A program made the position numbers and the translations under genes. Shown here one piece after another: positions 16,586-22,908 of a stretch of DNA of 25,945 nt. The stretch comes from an uncultured Clostridia bacterium (GTDB lineage: Bacteria; Bacillota; Clostridia; Peptostreptococcales; Anaerovoracaceae), in assembly GCA_938009115.1 (NCBI GenBank), contig CALLHZ010000011.1, positions 1-25,945 on the forward strand, given 5' to 3'. Under the pieces are notes generated by a model, which was given only the letters and a program-made list of their open reading frames with translations, made no database searches and was not told the origin of the DNA. The stretch's first letter is position 1. Each line of letters opens with the position of its first letter.

Positions 16586-17920
16586 ATGAGTCTGCTTGCT
16601 TCTCTGCCCAGGATCGTGGACGATTGCCGTCTGGAATATGAAAGATCTTTGACCCGGGATGAGCCGGTGACATTCCAGCTGAAAGACAGGATGGGCGCAG
16701 GCGAAGACAACCGCCTGATCCTGGGGGACAATCTGGATTGGCTGCGCTATTGGGTCCAAAACAAGGACGCCCTGCCGAAAATAGGGTTGATCTATGTGGA
16801 TCCTCCATTCTATTCGGGAAGCAATTATCGCGCAGAAGTCCGGATCCTCACGGAAAAGCAAACGATCAAAGGGATCCGCAGCAAAGCCTACGAGGATAAA
16901 TGGGGTCCTGGAATGGAGGGATTTCTCTCCATGCTCACGCTCCGCTTGCTGTATATGAAAGAGCTTATGGCTGAAGACGGCGGGATCATTGTGCATCTGG
17001 ACTGGCGGGCAGTGCACTACGCCAAAGTGATCATGGACGAATTGCACGGACAGAAGCGCTTTGTGAATGAGATCATCTGGAATTATAAATCCGGCGGTGT
17101 TTCCAGCCGGTCTTTCGCTAAAAAACACGATACGCTTCTGTACTATGCCGGCGGGGAACGGCACTATTTCAACCCCGGCAAGGAAAAGTCCTATAACAGG
17201 GGATTCAAGCCCTACCGGTTCAAAGGCGTAAAGGAATACAGGGATGAATTGGGCTGGTACACCATGGTCAACCGGAAAGATGTTCTGGATGTGGATATGG
17301 TCGGGCGTACTTCCGGAGAGCGGACCGGCTATGCGACACAAAAGCCGGAGCGGCTCCTGGAGATCCTTCTGGAAAGCTGCTCGAAGCCTGGAGATCTGTG
17401 CGCGGATTTTTTTGCGGGGTCCGGCACGCTTCCGGCAGTGGCTTCCCGTATGGGGCGGCGGTTCCTGGCCTGCGACAACAGCGTCCTTGCGATGGCTGCT
17501 ACGAGGAAACGGCTCACTGCGATGGATGCTCCGTATTCATATTATGTTTCGTCCCGGGAAGAGAACGGCGCTTCGGCGGAGGTCCGGGCAGATGTGAGCC
17601 TGCGGTCAAACGTGTCGGAAGAAGCTCTGTGCAATGTCTGTCTGCGGGAGTATGGCAGGGATGCCGGTACGCTTCCCGTTTCCAAGGCTGACCAGGATAA
17701 GATCCGGACGCTGCAAAATGCGGATCCTTTGACATTGGTGGACTATTGGTGCATCGATCAAAATTACGACGGCATCAATTTCAAAACAGAGCAGTGGTTT
17801 GCCCGGGAACGGGGCAGACTGCCTGTTGAGGCTCTTTTTTTACCTGGCCCCAACCGTTGTATCGCAGTAAAAGTATACGATGTGTTCGGCGGATTTGGGA
17901 TTTTAGTCGCGCACCTCTAA
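16586..17920 (+). CDS. Solitary beta-class DNA methyltransferase (N6-adenine/N4-cytosine)
   Basis: A SAM-dependent DNA methyltransferase of 444 residues. Motif IV comes first (D72-PPF75 in IYVDPPFYSGSNY) and motif I last (DFFAGSGT from D274), the order of beta-class N6_N4_Mtase enzymes such as type III Mod subunits. The ~200 residues between should include the target recognition region. The C-terminal ~150 residues contain VDYWCIDQNYDG and IAVKVYDVFG, which resemble the tails of some Mod-like proteins. I chose ATG 16586 behind GGGAGGA over a TTG at 16553 that overlaps the transporter stop. No restriction gene follows, so it is probably an orphan enzyme acting in gene regulation, replication timing or phage defence. 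It starts 25 bases after the transporter gene. Confidence 0.88.
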   Translation: MSLLASLPRIVDDCRLEYERSLTRDEPVTFQLKDRMGAGEDNRLILGDNLDWLRYWVQNKDALPKIGLIYVDPPFYSGSNYRAEVRILTEKQTIKGIRSKAYEDKWGPGMEGFLSMLTLRLLYMKELMAEDGGIIVHLDWRAVHYAKVIMDELHGQKRFVNEIIWNYKSGGVSSRSFAKKHDTLLYYAGGERHYFNPGKEKSYNRGFKPYRFKGVKEYRDELGWYTMVNRKDVLDVDMVGRTSGERTGYATQKPERLLEILLESCSKPGDLCADFFAGSGTLPAVASRMGRRFLACDNSVLAMAATRKRLTAMDAPYSYYVSSREENGASAEVRADVSLRSNVSEEALCNVCLREYGRDAGTLPVSKADQDKIRTLQNADPLTLVDYWCIDQNYDGINFKTEQWFARERGRLPVEALFLPGPNRCIAVKVYDVFGGFGILVAHL

Positions 17921-17928
17921 ATTATGTC

Positions 17929-17957
17929 TTGCATTCGTCGAATTCTTACGGTAGAAT
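17929..17957 (+). promoter_or_regulatory. tRNA promoter
   Basis: -35 TTGCAT (17929-17934) and -10 TAGAAT (17952-17957) are 17 bases apart. The expected start near 17964 gives a very short leader before the tRNA at 17971. It lies just after the methyltransferase stop. Confidence 0.8.
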
Positions 17958-17970
17958 GATTAGCAGACTG

Positions 17971-18047
17971 GGGAGGTTAGTTCAGCTGGTTAGAATGCTT
18001 GCTCGACAAGCAAGAGGTCGTTGGTTCGAGTCCAATACTTCCCACCA
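17971..18047 (+). tRNA. tRNA-Val (anticodon GAC) with C at position 33
   Basis: A complete 77-base cloverleaf with encoded CCA. The acceptor stem is GGGAGGT paired with ACTTCCC (one G-U), followed by discriminator A and CCA. The D arm is GTTC/GAAT with loop AGCTGGTTA. The anticodon stem is CTTGC/GCAAG, perfectly paired, with loop TCGACAA. The variable region is AGGTC, and the T arm is GTTGG/CCAAT with loop TTCGAGT. The 7-base anticodon loop places GAC at 34-36, which reads GUC/GUU valine codons; A35, C36 and A73 agree with valine identity. Base 33 is then C, whereas U33 is nearly universal in elongator tRNAs. The gene has its own promoter and terminator. Confidence 0.93.
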
Positions 18048-18050
18048 ACC

Positions 18051-18091
18051 AAGGGCTTTTGCTCAATAGAGCAGAAGCCTTTTCTTTTATT
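18051..18091 (+). terminator. Intrinsic terminator of the tRNA gene
   Basis: AAGGGCTTTTGCTC (18051-18064) pairs with GAGCAGAAGCCTTT (18069-18082) over 14 bp with two G-U pairs and an AATA loop, followed by TTCTTTTA. It starts four bases after the tRNA CCA end and 28 bases before the start of the amidase gene. Confidence 0.85.
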
Positions 18092-18118
18092 CGGGCTCAG
18101 GGGCAAAAGGGGATCGCA

Positions 18119-19582
18119 TTGCGGAGTATTATCAAAGGGTGTTTGATTGGAGTATGCATCATGCTCTTTATAGTGACCCCGGCTTCGGCCGCCGGCGATG
18201 TGGCGCTGATGCTGGACGGTTCTGAGATCGTATGTGACACCGCGCCTGTCATCGATCGCGGACGCACACTCGTTCCGGTCAGAGCGCTGTTTGAATCCTT
18301 GGGTGCGGAAGTGGGGTGGGACCCGGCGGAAAAGCTGGTGAGCGTGTCCTACAGCAATACTGCTGTGCATCTGGTCATCGGTAAAAAGACCGCCCGGGTG
18401 AACGGAAAAGACGTGGCCATGGATGTGCCCGCAGCGATCCTTCCGGGCAACCGCACGTACATACCGGTCCGGTTTGTGGCTGAATCACTGGGCTTTGGCG
18501 TGGATTGGGACGACAGCAGCAGGACTGTTCTGCTGCGCACACCGGAAGGCCTTGAGGACGATCCTACGGTGATCGAGTCTATTTCCTGCTCCACGGAAGA
18601 CGGTGTGGTACGAACTGCTGTTGCTTATACCGGCGCCGGCCCGGACTGCCGGACTGCTGCATATGAATCTCCCGATCGCTTTGTCGTGGATGTGCGAAAC
18701 GCCCAGGTCAACGCGGGTGCTGTCGCAGGCGGCAGCGGAACGATCCCGGGGGACAACGCCGCCTTTTCACAAATCAGGTATTCCCAGTTCGAGGAGCGTA
18801 CGGTCCGCATCGTTTTTGATTTGACGCAAAGAAAAACCGCCGAGCTTACGGTAGATGCCGCGGAAGGATATCTGTATATCGACTTTGCCGATCCGGAGGC
18901 TGCCGAAGGCGGCGAGACCGCGGACGAGCCGGAAGGAGAAGACAGCGACGAAACTACCGGCATCGACATTCCCGCCTTGGACTGGCGGATGTCAGGCCAG
19001 CGGATCGTCATCGATGCGGGGCACGGCGGAAAGGATTCCGGCTGCCTGGTCGTGGACAGCGGTGTCACTTATTATGAAAAAGATTTCAATCTGAAAATTG
19101 CACAGGCACTCGAAAAATATCTGATAGAAGCTGGCGCAAAGACGTATATGCTCCGCACCCACGATGTGACCTTGACTTTGCAGGAGCGGCCCGTCCTTGC
19201 CAACGAGCTTGGCGCGGATCTCTTTCTTTCTATACACAACAACTCCGCAGAATATCCAACGGCAAAGGGTTCTCAGGTGTTCTATTACAGTAAAGCCACG
19301 GAAGAAAACTACGCCGTTGACAGCAAAGATTTGGCGGAATACATATTGGAAGAGCTTTTGCAGGGCATCGGGCTTGCGGACCGGGGCATCGCATCTCAGG
19401 GCGCCTATGCTGTTCTGAACAAGACCGATATGCCCGCGGTGATCGTGGAGGGCGGCTTTTTTTCCAACCCGGAGGACCGCGCCGTCATGCTGGGTCCGGA
19501 TTATACGGATCTCTATGCCCGGAGCGTGGCCCGCGCCGTCGTGCTGTGCCTGAACGAGGCTGCCGCCCGTATGGAGGATTGA
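18119..19582 (+). CDS. Secreted N-acetylmuramoyl-L-alanine amidase with copper-amine-oxidase-like N-terminal and AMIN domains
   Basis: A zinc amidase that cuts peptidoglycan between MurNAc and L-alanine outside the cell. The frame stays open upstream into the tRNA, but the credible start is TTG 18119 behind AAAAGGGG; it opens directly on a signal peptide ending TPASAA (487 residues). Two copper-amine-oxidase-N-like repeats follow (about 27-145; GRTLVPVRALFESLGAEVGW and RTYIPVRFVAESLGFGVDW), a wall-anchoring module rather than an oxidase. Next come an AMIN-like domain (about 155-260), an acidic linker, and the Amidase_3 domain with zinc ligands H302 and H373 and acidic residues E320 and E444. 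The lysO-like genes begin seven bases after its stop. No promoter is evident between the tRNA terminator and this start. Confidence 0.93.
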   Translation: MRSIIKGCLIGVCIMLFIVTPASAAGDVALMLDGSEIVCDTAPVIDRGRTLVPVRALFESLGAEVGWDPAEKLVSVSYSNTAVHLVIGKKTARVNGKDVAMDVPAAILPGNRTYIPVRFVAESLGFGVDWDDSSRTVLLRTPEGLEDDPTVIESISCSTEDGVVRTAVAYTGAGPDCRTAAYESPDRFVVDVRNAQVNAGAVAGGSGTIPGDNAAFSQIRYSQFEERTVRIVFDLTQRKTAELTVDAAEGYLYIDFADPEAAEGGETADEPEGEDSDETTGIDIPALDWRMSGQRIVIDAGHGGKDSGCLVVDSGVTYYEKDFNLKIAQALEKYLIEAGAKTYMLRTHDVTLTLQERPVLANELGADLFLSIHNNSAEYPTAKGSQVFYYSKATEENYAVDSKDLAEYILEELLQGIGLADRGIASQGAYAVLNKTDMPAVIVEGGFFSNPEDRAVMLGPDYTDLYARSVARAVVLCLNEAAARMED

Positions 19583-19589
19583 TGCAGAT

Positions 19590-19886
19590 ATGCTGATGCT
19601 GCTGTTTGGGGGGATCATGGTCGCCGGTATTCTTGCCGGAGCAGGATTTTCATGGATCCCGAAGGAAAGCCGTTTCCGGAGCAATACACAGAATGTGCTT
19701 CTTTTTCTCCTTTTGTTCGTGCTGGGACACCAATTGGGCAGTGACGGGTCTGTGGTTTCGTCGATCCTTCAGATGGGCGGTCTCGGCTTGGCGCTGGCAG
19801 CGGCCGGGATGCTGGGCTCCTTTCTTTCCGTGTTGATGCTGCGCCTTCGTTTTGAAAAGTCCGGGAAGGAGCCGTCCGATGATTAA
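19590..19886 (+). CDS. LysO-family exporter, N-terminal half as a separate small membrane protein
   Basis: A 98-residue protein with three hydrophobic helices, the first beginning MLMLLFGGIMVAGILAG and the second containing FLLLFVLGHQLGSD. This matches the N-terminal part of the LysO (DUF340/YbjE) family, whose E. coli member is one ~300-residue lysine exporter. Here the reading frame ends naturally with a charged tail and overlaps the next gene by eight bases (ATGATTAA). The split looks ancestral rather than a recent frameshift, because the second gene has its own ribosome site and start. The start ATG 19590 is seven bases after the amidase stop with GGAGG about twelve bases before it. Confidence 0.8.
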   Translation: MLMLLFGGIMVAGILAGAGFSWIPKESRFRSNTQNVLLFLLLFVLGHQLGSDGSVVSSILQMGGLGLALAAAGMLGSFLSVLMLRLRFEKSGKEPSDD

Positions 19887-20469
19887 GGGCATGCTCCTCT
19901 GTGTGGCTCTGGGCTTCGGCGCCGGACGCCTGGGGTATTTGCAATGGCTCACGGCCCTCAGTCCCTCGATGATCATGGTCTTCTTGTGTCTCATGACGTT
20001 TATCGCCAGCGTCGATATGGGAAAGAAGGATTTTCTCCGGGAGCTGAGGCATGCCGGATGGAAGATCATCGTATATTCCCTGGCAACCGTGGCAGGAACG
20101 CTGATCACCGTCCTGGCGATATCGCCTTTGCTGCCGCTTACTGCAAAGGACGCTCTGATTGCCGCGTCGGGGATGGGATGGTACTCTTTGGCTACCGGAT
20201 TGGTGCTTGAGTACTCGCCCTCGCTGTCGGTTGTCACGTTCGTGTATTGCCTGCTTCGGGAAATGACGGCGATGTTCCTGATGCCGGTGTTATGGAAAAA
20301 ATTCGAGGCGCCGGAGCTGGTGAGCATCGCAGGATCTGCTGCAATGAATCCTTCCATTGCGGCTACGGCGGTCACCGGCGACCAGCGGTTGATTTTTTAC
20401 GGTATGATCAGCGGGAGCATCGTGTCGGTATTTGTCCCGGTGCTGGTCCCATTTATGATTTCTCTTTGA
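19879..20469 (+). CDS. LysO-family lysine exporter, C-terminal half
   Basis: A 196-residue polytopic membrane protein forming the main part of a LysO-type exporter. The defining DUF340 stretch is present: ASGMGWYSLATGLVLEYS followed by FVYCLLREMTAMFLMPVL, and near the end AAMNPSIAATAVTGDQ, residues that in this family line the transport path. I chose ATG 19879, behind GGAAGGA at nine bases, over a more upstream in-frame ATG. Together with the preceding gene it reconstitutes the full-length exporter. E. coli LysO exports L-lysine and its toxic analogue thialysine; the substrate here could be lysine, ornithine or another cationic amino acid. The yjjI gene begins 34 bases later in the same direction. 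Confidence 0.85.
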   Translation: MIKGMLLCVALGFGAGRLGYLQWLTALSPSMIMVFLCLMTFIASVDMGKKDFLRELRHAGWKIIVYSLATVAGTLITVLAISPLLPLTAKDALIAASGMGWYSLATGLVLEYSPSLSVVTFVYCLLREMTAMFLMPVLWKKFEAPELVSIAGSAAMNPSIAATAVTGDQRLIFYGMISGSIVSVFVPVLVPFMISL

Positions 20470-20488
20470 TGCGCAGGATGGCTGCGCA
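20470..20488 (+). other. Short hairpin between the LysO gene and yjjI
   Basis: TGCGCAG (20470-20476) pairs with CTGCGCA (20482-20488) around a GATGG loop. There is no T tract, so it is unlikely to terminate; it may mark an mRNA processing or stability point just before the yjjI ribosome site. Confidence 0.4.
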
Positions 20489-20503
20489 GAAAGCGAGGCT
20501 CCC

Positions 20504-22039
20504 ATGAGCAAAATGGAAGAGCACCGCCGGAAGGTGCTGGATATCGTCAAGGATCCGACGCTCACCCATGAGCAGACGATGATGGCCTTGTCATCGGCAG
20601 GGCGGGATCTTTTGGACCTTCCGGGCGATGCCGCGGATCGTTTTTATGAACTTAAAGAAAAGGGTTGGGTCTGCGACCTGAACGAGGGAAGGGTCACCTA
20701 CGTTCCCCGTTATATTCTTCCGGATTACAACGTTTTTATGGAACAGGGCTGCAGTTTTTTGCGGCTGGATCCTCCGGCTGATCTGTACGAAGCCGCCATG
20801 GGCCTGCTTGCCGTCTATCATCACGTGCCTTCCGTGACGCATTTTCCCGTATACATCGGCCGTCTTGACCAACTTTTGGAGCCTTTTGTGCAAAAGGAGA
20901 TCCGGGAGCGCGGGGAGGAGTCGGCTTACCGGCTGATCCGGGGATTTTTGCGCCACGTGGACCGCACGGTCACGGACAGCTTTTGCCACGCCAACATAGG
21001 GCCGGAAGCCAGCAAGACCGGCGAGCTGATCCTGAAGGCAGAGCGGGAGCTGCAGGACTCCACGCCCAACATCACGCTGCTGTATGATCCGGATCTGACG
21101 CCGGAGGATTTTGCGGTCCGATGCGTTGGAGCCGCTTTGGACTGTGCAACGCCCAGTTTTGCCAACCACCGGATGTTCCCTTCCGAGCTTGGCCCGGATT
21201 ACGGGATCGCCAGCTGCTACAACGGACTTCCCGTGGGCGGCGGCGCTTATACACTGAGCCGCATCATTCTGGCCAGGATCGCGTATGATTCTGCAAACAA
21301 AGCGGAATTTATGGAAAAAAATCTGCCGGCGGCCATCGATGGGATGCTGGCCTTCATGGACGATAAGATCCGTTTTCTTGTGGAGGAAACGCCTTTCTTT
21401 GAAAGCAGCTTTCTGGTGCGGGAAGGATGGATCAGTCCGGACCGCTTCAACGGCCTCTTCGGTATGGTCGGCCTTGCCGAAGCCGTCAATGATCTCATTA
21501 AAAAAGAAGGAAAAGACGGGCGGTTCGGTTCGGATCCCGAGGCAGACGAACTGGGCCTGGAGATCATGGAAGCGATTGATGGCAGAGTGCAGGACCATGA
21601 AAACCGGTACTGTCCTTTCTACAATAACAGATTTATGCTGCACGCCCAAGTCGGTATCGACAGCGACAGCGGCATCAGCCCCGGGACCCGGATCCCCATC
21701 GGCGAAGAGATCCCTCTCTACGAGCATCTGCGTCACAGCGGCCGATTCCATAAGTATTTTCCTTCCGGCACCGGCGATATTTTCCCTTTCGACATTACGG
21801 CGGAAAAGAACCCCAAAGCCGTTCTGGATATTTTCAAGGGCGCTCTGGCGGTGGGGATGCGTTATATTTCCACCTATACCTCGGACAGCGATGTGATCAG
21901 GATCACAGGGTATCTTGTAAAGCGGTCAGATATCGAGGCGCTGAAAAAAGAACAGCCGGTCGTCAATGATACCGTCGTGCTGGGCATGCGTTCGGTGGAA
22001 AAAAGCCGGGTGGAAGAACGAAAGGTACGCACGCTGTGA
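20504..22039 (+). CDS. yjjI: YjjI-family glycyl radical enzyme
   Basis: A 511-residue glycyl radical enzyme of the YjjI family (E. coli protein about 516 residues), whose reaction is not established to my knowledge. The key residues are both visible: the active-site cysteine C238 in IASCYNGLPVGGGAYTL, and the radical-bearing glycine G469 in RITGYLVKRSDIEAL near the C-terminus. These spell the RVxGY-type motif with Ile in place of Val. Other conserved family text includes TDSFCHANIGPE and YCPFYNNRFMLHAQVG. Such enzymes are destroyed by oxygen, which fits an anaerobe. The start ATG 20504 follows GCGAGG. Its dedicated activase gene follows after 28 bases, the LysO exporter precedes it, and a nucleoside importer comes after the pair. 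Confidence 0.93.
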   Translation: MSKMEEHRRKVLDIVKDPTLTHEQTMMALSSAGRDLLDLPGDAADRFYELKEKGWVCDLNEGRVTYVPRYILPDYNVFMEQGCSFLRLDPPADLYEAAMGLLAVYHHVPSVTHFPVYIGRLDQLLEPFVQKEIRERGEESAYRLIRGFLRHVDRTVTDSFCHANIGPEASKTGELILKAERELQDSTPNITLLYDPDLTPEDFAVRCVGAALDCATPSFANHRMFPSELGPDYGIASCYNGLPVGGGAYTLSRIILARIAYDSANKAEFMEKNLPAAIDGMLAFMDDKIRFLVEETPFFESSFLVREGWISPDRFNGLFGMVGLAEAVNDLIKKEGKDGRFGSDPEADELGLEIMEAIDGRVQDHENRYCPFYNNRFMLHAQVGIDSDSGISPGTRIPIGEEIPLYEHLRHSGRFHKYFPSGTGDIFPFDITAEKNPKAVLDIFKGALAVGMRYISTYTSDSDVIRITGYLVKRSDIEALKKEQPVVNDTVVLGMRSVEKSRVEERKVRTL

Positions 22040-22067
22040 TCGTGCGGCGCAGAAGCAGGAGAAGAAC

Positions 22068-22799
22068 ATGATGACGGCGCCTGTCGTGAAAATCATCGAT
22101 TCCAGCGTAGTGGACGGCCCGGGCAACCGGGCCGTCATCTTTTTGCAGGGATGCAACTACAACTGTAAATATTGCCATAATCCGGAGACGATCGAGCCTG
22201 CCGGCGGGCAGAAGGGGCTTCAACAGCTGACTGCAGACGAGGTCGCGGAACGGCTGGGACGAAACCTTCCTTTCATCAGGGGGCTTACGATCTCAGGCGG
22301 AGAATGCATGCTCCACGAGGAATTTGTGTATGAAGTGTGCACAGAAGCAAAGCGCCGGTACGGGCAGGATTTTTCGTGCCTTTTGGACAGCAACGGCAGC
22401 ATCCCCTATGACAAGGTCCTGCCCGTGATCGACGGCGTTCTGCTGGATGTCAAGGCCGTCGATGAGAGCGCCCACCGGGCGCTCACCGGCGCTCCGGCAG
22501 GGCCGGCGCTGTCCCAGGCCGCGGCCCTGGCAAAGGTCGGAAAGCTTATTGAAATCCGCACGGTGGTCCTTGGCGAAACCGGCGAGGCGGAAGCCTGTGT
22601 GCGCGAAACTGCGCGAAAGATCTCCGCAGCGGCAGGGAAAGAAGCTCTGGAAAAAATCGCCTATAAGCTGATCAAATACAGGCCGAAAGGCGTTCGGAAA
22701 GAATACCTGAGGGAGCTTAAAGTCCCTTCGGGCCCGGAATTGGAGAGACTGGCTGCTCTGGCCCGGGACTGCGGATTCGGATCCGTCATCGTAGTGTGA
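22068..22799 (+). CDS. yjjW: YjjW-family glycyl radical enzyme activase
   Basis: A radical SAM enzyme that uses a 4Fe-4S cluster and S-adenosylmethionine to put the radical on the YjjI glycine. The cluster motif is C29-NYN-C33-KY-C36, preceded by DGPG (from D16) and followed by HNPETI; GLTISGGECML is the usual SAM-binding GGE segment. At 243 residues it is shorter than E. coli YjjW (about 287), and I see no extra ferredoxin-type cysteine clusters after the first motif, so it resembles the minimal PflA form. I take ATG 22068, behind GGAG, with another ATG immediately after; the frame is open upstream into yjjI but not protein-like. A terminator-like hairpin lies within codons 16-23. Confidence 0.92.
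   Translation: MMTAPVVKIIDSSVVDGPGNRAVIFLQGCNYNCKYCHNPETIEPAGGQKGLQQLTADEVAERLGRNLPFIRGLTISGGECMLHEEFVYEVCTEAKRRYGQDFSCLLDSNGSIPYDKVLPVIDGVLLDVKAVDESAHRALTGAPAGPALSQAAALAKVGKLIEIRTVVLGETGEAEACVRETARKISAAAGKEALEKIAYKLIKYRPKGVRKEYLRELKVPSGPELERLAALARDCGFGSVIVV
22113..22144 (+). promoter_or_regulatory. Terminator-like hairpin inside the yjjW coding start
   Basis: GACGGCCCGG (22113-22122) pairs perfectly with CCGGGCCGTC (22127-22136) around a GCAA (GNRA) loop, followed three bases later by TTTTT (22140-22144). It has the form of an intrinsic terminator but lies over the conserved DGPGNRA codons. If used, it would lower activase expression relative to yjjI. Confidence 0.5.
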
Positions 22800-22834
22800 A
22801 CCGGGAGACAGGGAGTAAGGGTATTTTTTTCTTG

Positions 22835-22870
22835 AAACAGCTATGTTTTTAATATGCAGTATTGTATAAT
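22835..22870 (+). promoter_or_regulatory. Promoter with a small palindrome upstream of the nucleoside importer
   Basis: A consensus -10 TATAAT lies at 22865-22870. The best -35 at 17 bases is a weak TATGTT (22842-22847), which overlaps the palindrome AAACA-GCTA-TGTTT (22835-22848), so an activator or repressor may act there. A start near 22877 leaves a ~32-base leader, too short for a riboswitch. Confidence 0.55.
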
Positions 22871-22908
22871 GAGCGAAGGGTTATTTTTACTACTTAGGAG
22901 GAGAAAAC

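Noticed and set aside
17999..18118. Upstream in-frame extension of the amidase reading frame into the tRNA gene
   Set aside because: It would be translated from tRNA and terminator sequence, and the signal peptide starts only after TTG 18119, which has a good ribosome site.
19852..19878. Upstream in-frame ATG of the second LysO gene
   Set aside because: It lies within the first half-gene without a ribosome site; ATG 19879 has GGAAGGA at proper spacing and starts the first helix.
22824..22831. T-run after yjjW as a terminator
   Set aside because: Seven T residues are present, but no stable stem precedes them.
22832..22870. TTGAAA as the -35 element for the TATAAT before the lipoprotein gene
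   Set aside because: The spacing is 27 bases, far outside the 16-18 range.
22871..22908. Purine riboswitch before the nucleoside importer
   Set aside because: The leader after the likely start site is only about 32 bases and shows no three-way-junction pattern.
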